Source: Candidatus Poribacteria bacterium
GTDB taxonomy: Bacteria > Abyssobacteria > SURF-5
Reading direction: 5' to 3'
DNA length: 40,066 nt
Assembly: GCA_016215705.1 (NCBI GenBank)
Contig: JACRIR010000083.1
Span: forward strand, 1-40,066
In this document: piece after piece, positions 15,841 to 24,192 of the stretch
How the letters are laid out: each line of letters begins with the position of its first letter
How positions within the stretch are numbered: position 1 is the stretch's first letter
The notes under the pieces: generated by a model
The model's database searches: none
What the model was told of the DNA's origin: nothing
The model's input: only the letters and a program-made list of their open reading frames with translations
Program-made: the position numbers and the translations under genes

Positions 15841-16416
15841 ATGCAGATCGAGTTAACCGGTCGTCACGTTGACATCACAGACCCTATTCGCACGCATATC
15901 GAAAAGAAACTGCAGAAAATCCGTTCCTATTTCAACCATATAATAGACGTGCGCGTCGTTCTTTCGGTGGAAAAATACCGGCAATTCGCCGAGATTACAA
16001 TTTCGGCAAACAACGGAGTGCATTTCCATAGCCACGAGGCGACTAACGATATGTACGCCTCAATCGACAAGGCCGTGGAAAAACTAGAGCGGCAACTGCG
16101 CCGCAGGGATGCAAAGGTCCGCGCGACAAAGAGGCGAAAAGGACCGGAGACGCCGGCGGCTGAGGAGCCGGCTGAGACAGCGGAAGGCGACGAAGAGCCC
16201 GTTGAGCCGCAGGAATCGTACGAGCAGTACGGCGAGCATCGCGTGTTCGTAAGCGATAAGTTTCCCCCGAAGCCGATGTCGGTCGAAGAGGCCGTCATGC
16301 AACTGGGCGTGGCGGGCGAGGAGTTCCTCGCATTCGTGAATGCAAGAACTGACGATGTCAATGTTGTTTTCAAGCGGAAAGAAGGCGGTTTCGGTTTGCT
16401 CAGGCGCTCTTTCTAG
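15841..16416 (+). CDS. hpf: Long-form ribosome hibernation promoting factor HPF
   Basis: Binds the 30S decoding centre and drives 100S ribosome dimers in resting cells. The N-terminal S30AE domain (about residues 1-100) starts MQIELTGRHVDITDPIR. An acidic linker rich in Glu/Pro/Ala follows (about 105-130). The C-terminal dimerization domain has EHRVFVSDKFPPKPMSVEEA and ends GGFGLLRR. Having both domains in 191 residues makes it the long form, not E. coli-type short HPF. ATG15841 is preferred because AAGGAG lies seven bases upstream; the open frame starts earlier at 15733. Its last 13 bases, including the stop, are repeated exactly 131 bases downstream. Confidence 0.95.
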   Translation: MQIELTGRHVDITDPIRTHIEKKLQKIRSYFNHIIDVRVVLSVEKYRQFAEITISANNGVHFHSHEATNDMYASIDKAVEKLERQLRRRDAKVRATKRRKGPETPAAEEPAETAEGDEEPVEPQESYEQYGEHRVFVSDKFPPKPMSVEEAVMQLGVAGEEFLAFVNARTDDVNVVFKRKEGGFGLLRRSF

Positions 16417-16473
16417 TATGACGTTTCCGAAATAACATAGCATAAGCATTTTGAGGATGAGCCTAGCAATAAC

Positions 16474-16502
16474 CGTCATTCTGAGCGAAGCGAAGAATCT
16501 CG
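16474..16502 (+). repeat. Widespread GTCATTCTGAGCGAAGCGAA-type repeat
   Basis: The intergenic word beginning GTCATTCTGAGCGAAGCGAA and ending in AGAATCTC is known to me as a frequent repeat between genes in many unrelated bacteria. It lies in the 150-base hpf-hprK gap. Its origin is unknown to me. Confidence 0.55.
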
Positions 16503-16514
16503 TTCTTTATGGCT

Positions 16515-16547
16515 ATTGCAACGTTACTTAGGAAGCGCTCTTTCTAG
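16515..16547 (+). repeat. Dispersed 27-bp repeat copy 2, overlapping a copy of the hpf 3' end
   Basis: Bases 16515-16541 match 108-134 at 24 of 27 positions. Bases 16535-16547 (GCGCTCTTTCTAG) are identical to 16404-16416, the end of hpf with its stop codon. The 131-base spacing suggests a small insertion or duplication between hpf and hprK. Confidence 0.6.
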
Positions 16548-16566
16548 CCGGGATGGACGACGTCAA

Positions 16567-17529
16567 ATGATCAAGAGTCTTACGGTCGGCGACTTCATCG
16601 AAAAGACAAAAGACAACCTCAAGGTTCAGGTCCTCGCAGGCGGCGATGGCATGGAAAGAACCATTGCAATTGCCGACATCAACCGGCCTGGCCTTGCGCT
16701 TGCCGGCTATCTCGACTTCTTTGCGTTCGATAGGGTTCAGGTCATGGGATTGACGGAAATCAATTACATGAAGCAGCTTGAACCCCGGTTGCTGAGGGAG
16801 AGGCTGGAGCGGGTTCTCAAGTATGAGATACCGTGTTTTATCGTCACTCGTGGACTCACTCCTCCGGCTGAGTTCATGGAGTTTGCCGATCGGGCGTCGG
16901 TCCCGGTGCTTAGGTCGTTGCTCACCACAACCAAAGTCGTTAGCAAGATAATCGTGTTCCTTGACAACCAGTTCTCTCCGGAGACCAGCCTGCACGGTGT
17001 CCTCGTCGATGTTTACGGAGTCGGCGTCGTGATTATGGGTCGGGCGGGCGTGGGAAAGAGCGAATGCGCGCTTGAACTCCTCGAAAGGGGCCACCGGCTC
17101 GTGGCGGACGACGTCGTGCTCGTCCGGCGCAGGGGAGACAGGTTCCTCTATGGAGAAGGCTCAAGTCTCTTGCGCCATCACATGGAGATACGCGGCGTGG
17201 GTATCTTCGACGTGAAGAACATTTTCGGCGTAGGCTCCATAAGAAACACCAAGCGCATCAGCCTCATCGTCGAGCTCGAGGACTGGGACGCCTCGAAAGA
17301 ATACGACAGGGTTGGCTTCACCGAAGATTCCTACACCGTGCTCGAAGTGAAACTCCCGAAGATAACGCTGCCCGTGAGACCGGGCAGGAATATGGCGATT
17401 ATCATAGAGGTCGCAGCGCTCAACCACAGGCTCAGAGAGATGGGTGTCGACAGTGAAAGGCTCCTGAGCGAACAACTGAATCAGGCGATCGCCTCCGCTG
17501 AAAAGACTCCGGATGATTTTGAACCATGA
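16567..17529 (+). CDS. hprK: HPr kinase/phosphorylase
   Basis: Phosphorylates and dephosphorylates the regulatory serine of HPr, linking carbon or energy state to PTS signalling. From ATG16567 the protein has 320 residues: an N-terminal domain (1-130) and a C-terminal kinase domain with the conserved His144, the P-loop GRAGVGKS (158-165), Asp181-Asp182 in RLVADDVVLV, and the HprK signature EIRGVGIFDV (207-216). The frame opens earlier at 16516, but that segment is the dispersed repeat. Its stop overlaps rapZ by ATGA. HPr with an intact target serine lies two genes downstream, so the kinase-substrate pair is complete. Confidence 0.96.
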   Translation: MIKSLTVGDFIEKTKDNLKVQVLAGGDGMERTIAIADINRPGLALAGYLDFFAFDRVQVMGLTEINYMKQLEPRLLRERLERVLKYEIPCFIVTRGLTPPAEFMEFADRASVPVLRSLLTTTKVVSKIIVFLDNQFSPETSLHGVLVDVYGVGVVIMGRAGVGKSECALELLERGHRLVADDVVLVRRRGDRFLYGEGSSLLRHHMEIRGVGIFDVKNIFGVGSIRNTKRISLIVELEDWDASKEYDRVGFTEDSYTVLEVKLPKITLPVRPGRNMAIIIEVAALNHRLREMGVDSERLLSEQLNQAIASAEKTPDDFEP

Positions 17530-18392
17530 GAAGAAGTCATTTTGTGATAGTCACCGGTCTCTCCGGCGCGGGGAAGAGCCAGGCGATCAAGTGTTTGGAG
17601 GACATAGGTTTTTTTTGCGTTGATAATCTGCCCACGATGTTGATTCCCAAGTTTGCCGAGCTGTGCACGCAATCGCGGGGGCGACTGAAAAGGGTGGCTC
17701 TCGGTATCGACATCAGGGAGGGCGGTTTCCTCAACCGGCTTTTCGACGAGTTGAGCTTTTTGCGAAAGAACCATTTCAGCTACGAGATTCTCTTCCTCGA
17801 GGCGCGCACGGAGGTGCTGCTCAACAGGTACAGTGAGACCAGACGGAAACATCCACTGAACGGTCACAAGTCGCTCCTTGCCGCCATCGAAGGCGAACGC
17901 AGCAAGATGGCGCGACTCCGGAGGTTGGCTGATTACATCATTGATACGTCTGATGCGAACATACACCAACTGAAAGAACGGCTGGTGAGGGTGTTTTCCG
18001 TCGCCGGCGCATCGCGTCCCCTTTCCGTCAACGTGCTGTCATTCGGCTATCGCCATGGCGTCCCCGCCGAAGCGGATATCGTGTTCGATGTCCGATTTCT
18101 CCCGAATCCCAACTATGTGCCGCGCCTGAAGGCGAGCAGCGGAAACGAGAAAAAAGTGGCCGACTACGTGCTTCGCTCGCCAGTGAGTCGGCGGTTCCTC
18201 GATAAACTCGATGATATGATGGAATTCCTGCTGCCTCAATTCGCGAAAGAAGGCAAGAGCTATCTGACCGTCGCCTTCGGGTGCACGGGCGGGCGGCACA
18301 GGTCCGTTGTGCTCGCCAACCGGCTCGGCGAGTATCTGAAGGAAAAAGGCGTTGATATGAATGTTTCGCACAGGGATATAAGAAAAAAATGA
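17526..18392 (+). CDS. rapZ: RNase adapter protein RapZ (YvcJ family)
   Basis: Nucleotide-binding protein of the RapZ/YvcJ family. In E. coli it senses glucosamine-6-phosphate and guides RNase E to a small RNA; in other lineages its role is less clear. Walker A is GLSGAGKSQA near residue 11 and a Walker B-like GIDIREGGF lies near residue 64. The conserved C-terminal domain shows SFGYRHGVPAEADIVFDVR, FLPNPNYVP and AFGCTGGRHRSV. At 288 residues it has normal length. It overlaps hprK upstream and ptsH downstream by four bases each, so hprK, rapZ and ptsH are translationally coupled. No GlmS or small RNA was recognised here. Confidence 0.96.
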   Translation: MRRSHFVIVTGLSGAGKSQAIKCLEDIGFFCVDNLPTMLIPKFAELCTQSRGRLKRVALGIDIREGGFLNRLFDELSFLRKNHFSYEILFLEARTEVLLNRYSETRRKHPLNGHKSLLAAIEGERSKMARLRRLADYIIDTSDANIHQLKERLVRVFSVAGASRPLSVNVLSFGYRHGVPAEADIVFDVRFLPNPNYVPRLKASSGNEKKVADYVLRSPVSRRFLDKLDDMMEFLLPQFAKEGKSYLTVAFGCTGGRHRSVVLANRLGEYLKEKGVDMNVSHRDIRKK

Positions 18393-18700
18393 GAAAGCCA
18401 AGAGGGGAAGAAACCCGCATCTTGAAACGCAAGGTTGTCGTCCGGAACGAGGTCGGCCTTCACGCGAGGCCGGCAAAAAACCTGGTTTCCGAATTGAACA
18501 AATACCGGTCGGACGTATATATCGAAAAGGATGATGGATATCGTGTCAATGCCAAGAGCATCATTGGAGTGCTCACTCTCGCTGCCGTCAAAGGAACCGA
18601 ATTGATGGTCACGGCTGAAGGCGCAGATGCGGAAGAAGTGCTCGACGTTGTCGAACGGCTGTTTCGTGAGTGCTTGGGGGAAGGCCCGCAGGTGAGCTGA
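18389..18700 (+). CDS. ptsH: Phosphocarrier protein HPr
   Basis: Carries phosphate from enzyme I to EIIA domains. The active-site His25 sits in EVGLHARPAKNLV, and the regulatory Ser57 sits in VNAKSIIGVLTLA, the HprK target site. Both control points are therefore present. The 103-residue protein has about 10 extra N-terminal residues compared with typical HPr; the start overlaps the rapZ stop (ATGA). A TTG at 18422 would give the standard length. The stop codon shares one base with the ptsI start. No sugar-specific EIIB or EIIC is in the window. Confidence 0.95.
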   Translation: MRKPRGEETRILKRKVVVRNEVGLHARPAKNLVSELNKYRSDVYIEKDDGYRVNAKSIIGVLTLAAVKGTELMVTAEGADAEEVLDVVERLFRECLGEGPQVS

Positions 18701-20487
18701 TGAAGAAGTTAACCGGCATAGCGGCGTCGCCCGGGATCGTTATAGGCAGGGCGTACGTCATCTTCGACGAAAGCTTTCGGATTCTGCCCCGCAGGATTGC
18801 CGAGGACGAGGTCGATCAGGAGATCGAGCGGTTCGATCTCGCGGTCAGCGAAAGCAAGCAGGAAATATTCCTGATCAAGGAGAAATTCAAGGAAAGAACC
18901 AATGAGCCCGGTCTCGCCGAAATCTTTGACGCGCACGTCCATCTCCTCGAAGACCCCTTGGTTACGGCCGAGACGATCCGAAGAGTCCGTGAAGAAAAAA
19001 GGAACGTCGAGTTCATTTTCTCGGACAACATCAAGATGATTGCCGAGAAGTTCTCCTCGATGGAGGACGAATACCTCCGGCAGCGTCTGCACGACATACA
19101 GGACGTCAGCCGCAGAGTTCTCGGCAAGCTTCTGCGAAAAGAGAAGCGCTCTCTCTCAAAACTCGACGAAAAGGTTATTCTCATTTGTCACGACCTTACC
19201 CCGGCCGAAACTGCGAGCATGGACAGGGAGAACGTACTCGCGTTCGCAACGAACATCGGTGGACGGACTTCGCATGCGGCAATCATGGCGAAGGCCCTTG
19301 AGGTGCCCGCCGTTGTCGGCCTTCAGAATGTCACCGAGCAGGTAAAAAATGACGACCTCATCATCCTGGACGGCATCCAGGGGACTCTCATAGTTGGCCC
19401 GGACGAGCAATGCCTGAACGAATACCAAATCCGACGCGAACGGTTTATCGAGTCCGAACGGCTTCTCTCCCGCCTCAAGGACTTGCCGGCGCAGACACTC
19501 GACGGGCACATGATCCGTCTTGCGGCGAACATCGACCTGCCGGAGGAAGTCGCTTCAGCCATCGGACACGGCGCGCAGGGAGTGGGCTTGTTCAGGTCGG
19601 AATTCCTGTACCTGAACAGGACCGTCCCTCCAAGCGAAGACGAACAGGCCGAGGCTTACGGCAAGGTGGCTGAACTAATGAGCCCGAACCCGGTCACAAT
19701 CCGGACGCTCGACATAGGCGGCGACAAACTGTTCGGCGGCAGTTTCCGATACCGCGAACTCAACCCCTTCATGGGATGTCGCGCAATACGGTTCTGTCTG
19801 GAGCACCCTGAAATATTCAATCCGCAATTGCGAGCCATACTAAGGGCGAGCGTGCGCGGGCGAGTCAGACTCATATTCCCCATGATTACCAGCCTCTCGG
19901 AATTCAGACACACCAAAGCGATACTGGAGCAGGCCAAGATGGATCTCAAGGCAAAGGGAATTCCATTCGATCCGGAAATACCGGTCGGCATCATGATAGA
20001 AACGCCGTCTGCCGCCCTTATCGCGGACATTCTGGCCCGCGAAGCGGATTTTTTCAGCATTGGCACCAACGACCTGATTCAGTACTCGCTGGCGGTCGAC
20101 CGGGTTAACGAGCGGATTGCCCATCTCTACCAGCCCACCCATCCCGGCATTCTTCGCATGATCAAGCTCGTTATTGATGCCGCGAACAAGGGCGGGATTT
20201 CTCTCAGCGTTTGCGGCGAGATTGCGGCTGATCTTCCCCTCGCGCTTGTGCTTGTCGGGCTCGGGGTGCGCGATCTGAGCATGTCCGCCACTGCGATTCC
20301 GGAAGTAAAGAAACTCATCCGCTCCTTCTCGCTGAAGGACTTGACCGGCATCGTCTCCAGATTGCCCGATCTCCCGACCAGCGAAGACGTGCGTGACGAG
20401 CTTCGGCAAGCTGTGACACAACTGGTTCCGGGCTATCGCGACTATGAAATATTCGCCGGTAGCCGCAATGAAAACACATCCGGCTGA
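18700..20487 (+). CDS. ptsI: Phosphoenolpyruvate-protein phosphotransferase (enzyme I)
   Basis: Starts the PTS chain by taking phosphate from phosphoenolpyruvate and passing it to HPr. From ATG18700 it has 595 residues. The phospho-accepting His192 is in GGRTSHAAIMAKALEVPAVVG, an HPr-binding helical domain lies before it, and the C-terminal TIM barrel holds GVGLFRSEFLYLNR, RTLDIGGDK and the VCGEIAADLPLAL motif. There is no GAF domain, so it is enzyme I rather than the nitrogen-type PtsP. A longer frame from 18670 would overlap ptsH by 31 bases and is unlikely. With no permease nearby, the relay is probably regulatory. Confidence 0.96.
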   Translation: MKKLTGIAASPGIVIGRAYVIFDESFRILPRRIAEDEVDQEIERFDLAVSESKQEIFLIKEKFKERTNEPGLAEIFDAHVHLLEDPLVTAETIRRVREEKRNVEFIFSDNIKMIAEKFSSMEDEYLRQRLHDIQDVSRRVLGKLLRKEKRSLSKLDEKVILICHDLTPAETASMDRENVLAFATNIGGRTSHAAIMAKALEVPAVVGLQNVTEQVKNDDLIILDGIQGTLIVGPDEQCLNEYQIRRERFIESERLLSRLKDLPAQTLDGHMIRLAANIDLPEEVASAIGHGAQGVGLFRSEFLYLNRTVPPSEDEQAEAYGKVAELMSPNPVTIRTLDIGGDKLFGGSFRYRELNPFMGCRAIRFCLEHPEIFNPQLRAILRASVRGRVRLIFPMITSLSEFRHTKAILEQAKMDLKAKGIPFDPEIPVGIMIETPSAALIADILAREADFFSIGTNDLIQYSLAVDRVNERIAHLYQPTHPGILRMIKLVIDAANKGGISLSVCGEIAADLPLALVLVGLGVRDLSMSATAIPEVKKLIRSFSLKDLTGIVSRLPDLPTSEDVRDELRQAVTQLVPGYRDYEIFAGSRNENTSG

Positions 20488-20523
20488 GCCCCGTCCCCGG
20501 GGCCGAACGATTGGCCCATCATA

Positions 20524-21426
20524 ATGGAGATTGTTCTGCATTTTCTTCGAGCGCTCCTTCTGGCGGTTGCCGCCGCCGTGACAGTCTCCTACATTATCCG
20601 GCGGTACGAGATAGGAAATCGTGATACAAACGCAGCGGGCGCCGGAAGCATGTCAGCCGCGCAGAGGACGCTCGGCATCGCGGAAGAGATTCTCGCAACG
20701 TTCCTTGTCGTGTTGTTCTATCCCCTCGGCTATGTTCTGAAGGAATGTTCGCGGACCGGCTTGCGCTGGGGCGAACGGCCGATAATCCTCTGCCACGGTT
20801 ACAACCACAACAAGTCCGCGTTTGTTATTCTGGGCCACAGGCTTAGAAATGCCGGATGGAATAATCTTGTTGCCCCGAATTTCGGGCCGGCCTCTGAGTC
20901 CATTCCCTGCTTTGCCGGCCAGTTGTCGGAGAAAGTGAAACAGGCGATGTCACAGACTGGCTGTGACAAAGTGGACCTCATTGGACACAGTATGGGCGGG
21001 TTGGTAGTGCGGTATTTCATAGAAAAGCTTGGGGGCTCATGCTGTGTCGAAACAGCGATAACGTTAGGGGCGCCCCATCGCGGCACGAAAATGGCGGCGC
21101 TCGGGATCTTCCGGTCGGCGCGGCAGTTTCGCCCCGATTCTGATCTCATAAAGGATTTATGTGAGACACCGCATCAGCACAACGCCGTCAATATGGTTTC
21201 CATTTGGTCGGAGTTCGACAACATTGTGCTTCCGCCTGAGAACGCGCTCCTTCCCGAACCTGCCAACGCGATAATGATTCAGAATGTCGGCCATATAGCC
21301 ATGCTATTTTCCGGCAAGGTTTTTGCTGAAGTGCGCAAAACGCTCTCCAGGGGAGTCGGAAGTCGCAAGTTGATAGTCGAAGGTCCGGAAGGGTTGGACT
21401 ATAAAAACTCAAGAAACCAAACATAG
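20524..21426 (+). CDS. Membrane-anchored alpha/beta hydrolase, lipase-like
   Basis: Alpha/beta hydrolase resembling class 2 lipases and PGAP1-like esterases; the substrate is unknown but probably a lipid or ester. Two hydrophobic segments occur at residues 4-25 and about 53-72, so it is probably anchored in the inner membrane. The catalytic triad can be proposed as Ser156 in the nucleophile elbow GHSMGG, Asp232 in SEFDNIVLP and His257 in NVGHIAML; the oxyanion region follows HGYN (91-94). A LGAPHRGTK segment after the nucleophile is typical of lipases. It is followed 10 bases later by an ArsA-like ATPase gene, so it is probably in the same operon. ATG20524 lacks a strong ribosome-binding site. 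Confidence 0.85.
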   Translation: MEIVLHFLRALLLAVAAAVTVSYIIRRYEIGNRDTNAAGAGSMSAAQRTLGIAEEILATFLVVLFYPLGYVLKECSRTGLRWGERPIILCHGYNHNKSAFVILGHRLRNAGWNNLVAPNFGPASESIPCFAGQLSEKVKQAMSQTGCDKVDLIGHSMGGLVVRYFIEKLGGSCCVETAITLGAPHRGTKMAALGIFRSARQFRPDSDLIKDLCETPHQHNAVNMVSIWSEFDNIVLPPENALLPEPANAIMIQNVGHIAMLFSGKVFAEVRKTLSRGVGSRKLIVEGPEGLDYKNSRNQT

Positions 21427-21436
21427 GCGATTCAGA

Positions 21437-22411
21437 ATGGCTAAACCGGGGTTATTTGAAAAAAGGCTCTTGTTCGTTTCGGGCAAAGGCGGTGTAGGAA
21501 AGAGCACCGTTTGCGCCGCTCTCGGACTCGCAGCCTCGCGCATGGGCAAACGTCCACTCATTGTCGAAATGGACGAGAAAGAGCGCATCTCTCGCCTGTT
21601 CGGTTCACCTGAGGTCGGCTACGACGGAGCCTTTGTCTACCAGAATATCTTTGTGAGGAACCTGCTCCCGATGAACGTGATGGACGAGTTTGTCGAGATT
21701 CAGGTCGGCATAAAAAGGATCGCCCGCCAGATAATCGGGAGTCCGATCTACCAATACTTCGTGCTTGCGGCGCCAGGTCTCAAAGAGTTCGTAACCCTGG
21801 GAAAGATCATGTTGCTGGAAGAAGAGAAAGAGCGCGGCTCCACGCCGAAGTACGACATCATTATCGTCGATGCGCCGGCGACCGCTCACGGAGTCGCCTT
21901 CCTCCGTGTTCCCTTTGCCGCTGCGGGCGCAGTGAAGAGCGGTTTTGTCAGGAGACAAGCGGATCGACTAATAGACCTCATCACCGATCCCGCTCGAACC
22001 GCCCTCAATATCGTCACGTTGCCCGAAGAGATGCCCGTAAACGAAACTGTCGAAATGTGCCGGAGCGTAGAAGACCTTCTCGGCATCCCGATAGGCTGCA
22101 TAATCATCAACTCGGTCTTCCCGCAGGTTCTCAAGAAGCGAGACACAGCGGTTTTTGACATCATGAAACAGAGGGCGCAGGCCGATGGCCTTCAGAAGCT
22201 GACCCGCGCCGAGCGCAAAACGGCAGCCGCTATGTTCGAGTGCTTCGAGGCGGCGATGCGCAGAAGAGAACTGAACGAGTTCTATATCTCGAAGTTGAAA
22301 CGGATGCTCGATTACGAGTTCATCAAGATACCCTTTGTCTTCTCGAAAAGCTTCGACATCACCCTGATAGAACAAGTGAGCGCCAACATGATGGAAGCGC
22401 TCGGGAAATAA
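21437..22411 (+). CDS. ArsA/Get3-like ATPase, signature lysine present
   Basis: SIMIBI-class ATPase of the ArsA/Get3 family. The deviant Walker A is SGKGGVGKST (15-24), with both the signature Lys17 and the catalytic Lys22. A switch segment IIIVDAPATAHG lies near residues 146-157. The middle region MLLEEEKERG to VKSGFVRRQADRLIDLI is helical and could form the client- or partner-binding part. No arsenite-binding cysteine triad is evident and no ars genes are nearby, so arsenic export is unlikely. With the next gene it forms an adjacent pair like Rv3679/Rv3680 of Mycobacterium tuberculosis (from memory), reported as Get3-like. The true substrate is unknown. The next gene starts 7 bases after the stop. 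Confidence 0.85.
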   Translation: MAKPGLFEKRLLFVSGKGGVGKSTVCAALGLAASRMGKRPLIVEMDEKERISRLFGSPEVGYDGAFVYQNIFVRNLLPMNVMDEFVEIQVGIKRIARQIIGSPIYQYFVLAAPGLKEFVTLGKIMLLEEEKERGSTPKYDIIIVDAPATAHGVAFLRVPFAAAGAVKSGFVRRQADRLIDLITDPARTALNIVTLPEEMPVNETVEMCRSVEDLLGIPIGCIIINSVFPQVLKKRDTAVFDIMKQRAQADGLQKLTRAERKTAAAMFECFEAAMRRRELNEFYISKLKRMLDYEFIKIPFVFSKSFDITLIEQVSANMMEALGK

Positions 22412-22418
22412 CGCTGAA

Positions 22419-23594
22419 ATGAGCTTTACGGAACTGGTTGACACAAAAGAAATCATCATCTGCTGCGGCAGCGGAGGCGTCGGAAAGACGACCACGTCCG
22501 CGGCAATCGCAATTCATGCCGCAATTCGCGGACGAAAAGTGATCGTGCTCACGATTGACCCCGCGAAGCGTCTTGCAAACTCGCTCGGGTTGCCCGAGCT
22601 CGGCAACAAAGAGCGACGCATAGCCGCCGACAAGTTCGCCGAAGCCGGCATCTCGCCGCAGGGCGAACTCTATGCGATGATGCTTGACACGAAACGCACA
22701 TTCGATGATCTCATAACCAAACATGCGCTGAACGACGAAATGCGCGACAGAATTCTCAATAACCTCCTCTATAAGAATATCTCCGACGCTTTCGCGGGTT
22801 CACAAGAGTATATGGCGATGGAAAAGCTTTTCGAAATATACGCCGAGGGAAAATACGACCTCATTGTGCTCGACACGCCGCCCACAAAACATGCGCTCGA
22901 CTTTCTTGACGCCCCTAAACGCATGACTGACTTCCTTGATGGAAGCGTTCTCAAGTGGTTCCTCAAGCCGTACTTCTCGGCCGGCAAACTCGGTATACGC
23001 ATGTTCCAGAAAGGGACAGCCGCCATCTTGCGCACCCTCGAGCGCGTCACCGGCATTAGCGCCCTCAAGGTCGCGTCGGATTTTTTCATTAGTTTCGAGG
23101 GTATGTATGACGGCTTTAAAGAGCGGGCGTCCGCTGTGTACGAGCTTCTCCGCGACAACGCGACCGCTTTCCTGCTTGTCACGAGTCCTGACGATATCAC
23201 GATTGAGGAAGCGGCGTTCTTCTATGACAAGCTCATCGAGTATGGGATGCCGTTCTGCGGCCTCATCGTCAACAGGGTGCACGCCGATTATGGCCTGGAG
23301 CCGGAAGACGGGCGGGCGGCGCCGGACAATTCCTCGGAAAAATTGGCCTTGAAACTGGGTGATGTCCTCGCAAAATCGGCTGTCGAAAAGAAAGCCATAC
23401 AGGTAATTGCCGCCGAAATGGCCAGAAACTTGAGAGACTTCAAGTGTCTCGCAGACGTCGACGCGGAAAACATCCGCAAGCTCACAAGCCGTCTGGAGGC
23501 TGGAACCGCCTTCAAGACCGTGCCTTTCTTCGACACCGATATATACGACATCGACGGTCTGATGCAAATCAATCACCATTTATTTGAAACATAA
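22419..23594 (+). CDS. ArsA/Get3-like ATPase, signature lysine missing
   Basis: Second, longer ATPase of the ArsA family (391 residues). Its P-loop reads CGSGGVGKTT, so the catalytic lysine remains but the signature lysine that reaches across the dimer in this class is a serine. Further family motifs are VLTIDPAKRLANSLGL, the switch IVLDTPPTKHALDFLDAP and a C-terminal FFDTDIYDIDGL block. A helical middle section contains FFISFEGMYDGFKERA. It pairs with the preceding gene (7-base gap); the mismatch in signature lysine suggests a heterodimer with one composite active site. Arsenite transport is not supported by context. Confidence 0.85.
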   Translation: MSFTELVDTKEIIICCGSGGVGKTTTSAAIAIHAAIRGRKVIVLTIDPAKRLANSLGLPELGNKERRIAADKFAEAGISPQGELYAMMLDTKRTFDDLITKHALNDEMRDRILNNLLYKNISDAFAGSQEYMAMEKLFEIYAEGKYDLIVLDTPPTKHALDFLDAPKRMTDFLDGSVLKWFLKPYFSAGKLGIRMFQKGTAAILRTLERVTGISALKVASDFFISFEGMYDGFKERASAVYELLRDNATAFLLVTSPDDITIEEAAFFYDKLIEYGMPFCGLIVNRVHADYGLEPEDGRAAPDNSSEKLALKLGDVLAKSAVEKKAIQVIAAEMARNLRDFKCLADVDAENIRKLTSRLEAGTAFKTVPFFDTDIYDIDGLMQINHHLFET

Positions 23595-23639
23595 GGGAAC
23601 CAAAACGGGGCCAGATGTTTCTAAAGAGGAGGAACGCTT

Positions 23640-24083
23640 ATGGCGGGAGCGAAGTTCAAGAACAAGAAGGAGTTCATCAAGGTTTTCGACAAGCTGTTCA
23701 CCATAATGAGCACGGATCACCAGATTGGCCCGAAGCTTGCCGCCGCTCGAGTCCCGCAGCGATGGGAATTTCCGGACCTCGAACTCGTGCTGAATGCCAC
23801 CTATGCTGACCCAAAGACCGCCAAGAAAGGGCATTTTCTCAAGTGGGTGTGGGGTGACGAAGAGTGCGACTGGGAACCCGATGTCGAGATGCGCATGGAA
23901 TCCGCAGTTGCAAACAAATACTTTCAAGGCAAGGAGAACGTGCCGCTCGCAATCGCGCTGGGGCGGATAAGAGCGAGAGGAAGTGTGCCCAAAGCGCTGA
24001 AATTGATCCCGATTACCAAGCCGATCTATAAGAAATATCGGGAGATGCTCGAAGACGAGGGCTATGACCATCTGCTGGTGTAG
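23640..24083 (+). CDS. Small protein resembling SCP2-type sterol/lipid-binding domain
   Basis: A 147-residue cytosolic protein without signal peptide or membrane segment. The layout (N-terminal helix, then VLNATYADPKTAKKGHFLKWVWGDEE, a MRMESAVANKYFQGKENV stretch and a final ARGSVPKALKLIPITKPIYKKYREML helix) resembles bacterial SCP2 sterol-binding proteins, which bind hydrophobic ligands. I recognise this from general pattern only. The start is set by AGGAGG (23627-23632) seven bases before ATG, one of the strongest ribosome-binding sites in the window, suggesting high expression. It follows the ArsA pair by 45 bases and likely belongs to the same operon, hinting at a lipid-related role. Confidence 0.7.
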   Translation: MAGAKFKNKKEFIKVFDKLFTIMSTDHQIGPKLAAARVPQRWEFPDLELVLNATYADPKTAKKGHFLKWVWGDEECDWEPDVEMRMESAVANKYFQGKENVPLAIALGRIRARGSVPKALKLIPITKPIYKKYREMLEDEGYDHLLV

Positions 24084-24192
24084 CTCTCTGCTTTGTTGAT
24101 TTCTTGAGCTTCTGCCTCGGTTTTGTGAGAACTACACGCATGCAAATCACGCACGCGCCGCAATGAATTGCGCCACTACGGGCATGAATGAA

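Noticed and set aside
21437-23594. Arsenic resistance (ArsA pump) interpretation
   Set aside because: No arsB, arsR, arsC or arsD nearby, no evident arsenite-binding cysteine triad, and the second P-loop lacks the signature lysine.
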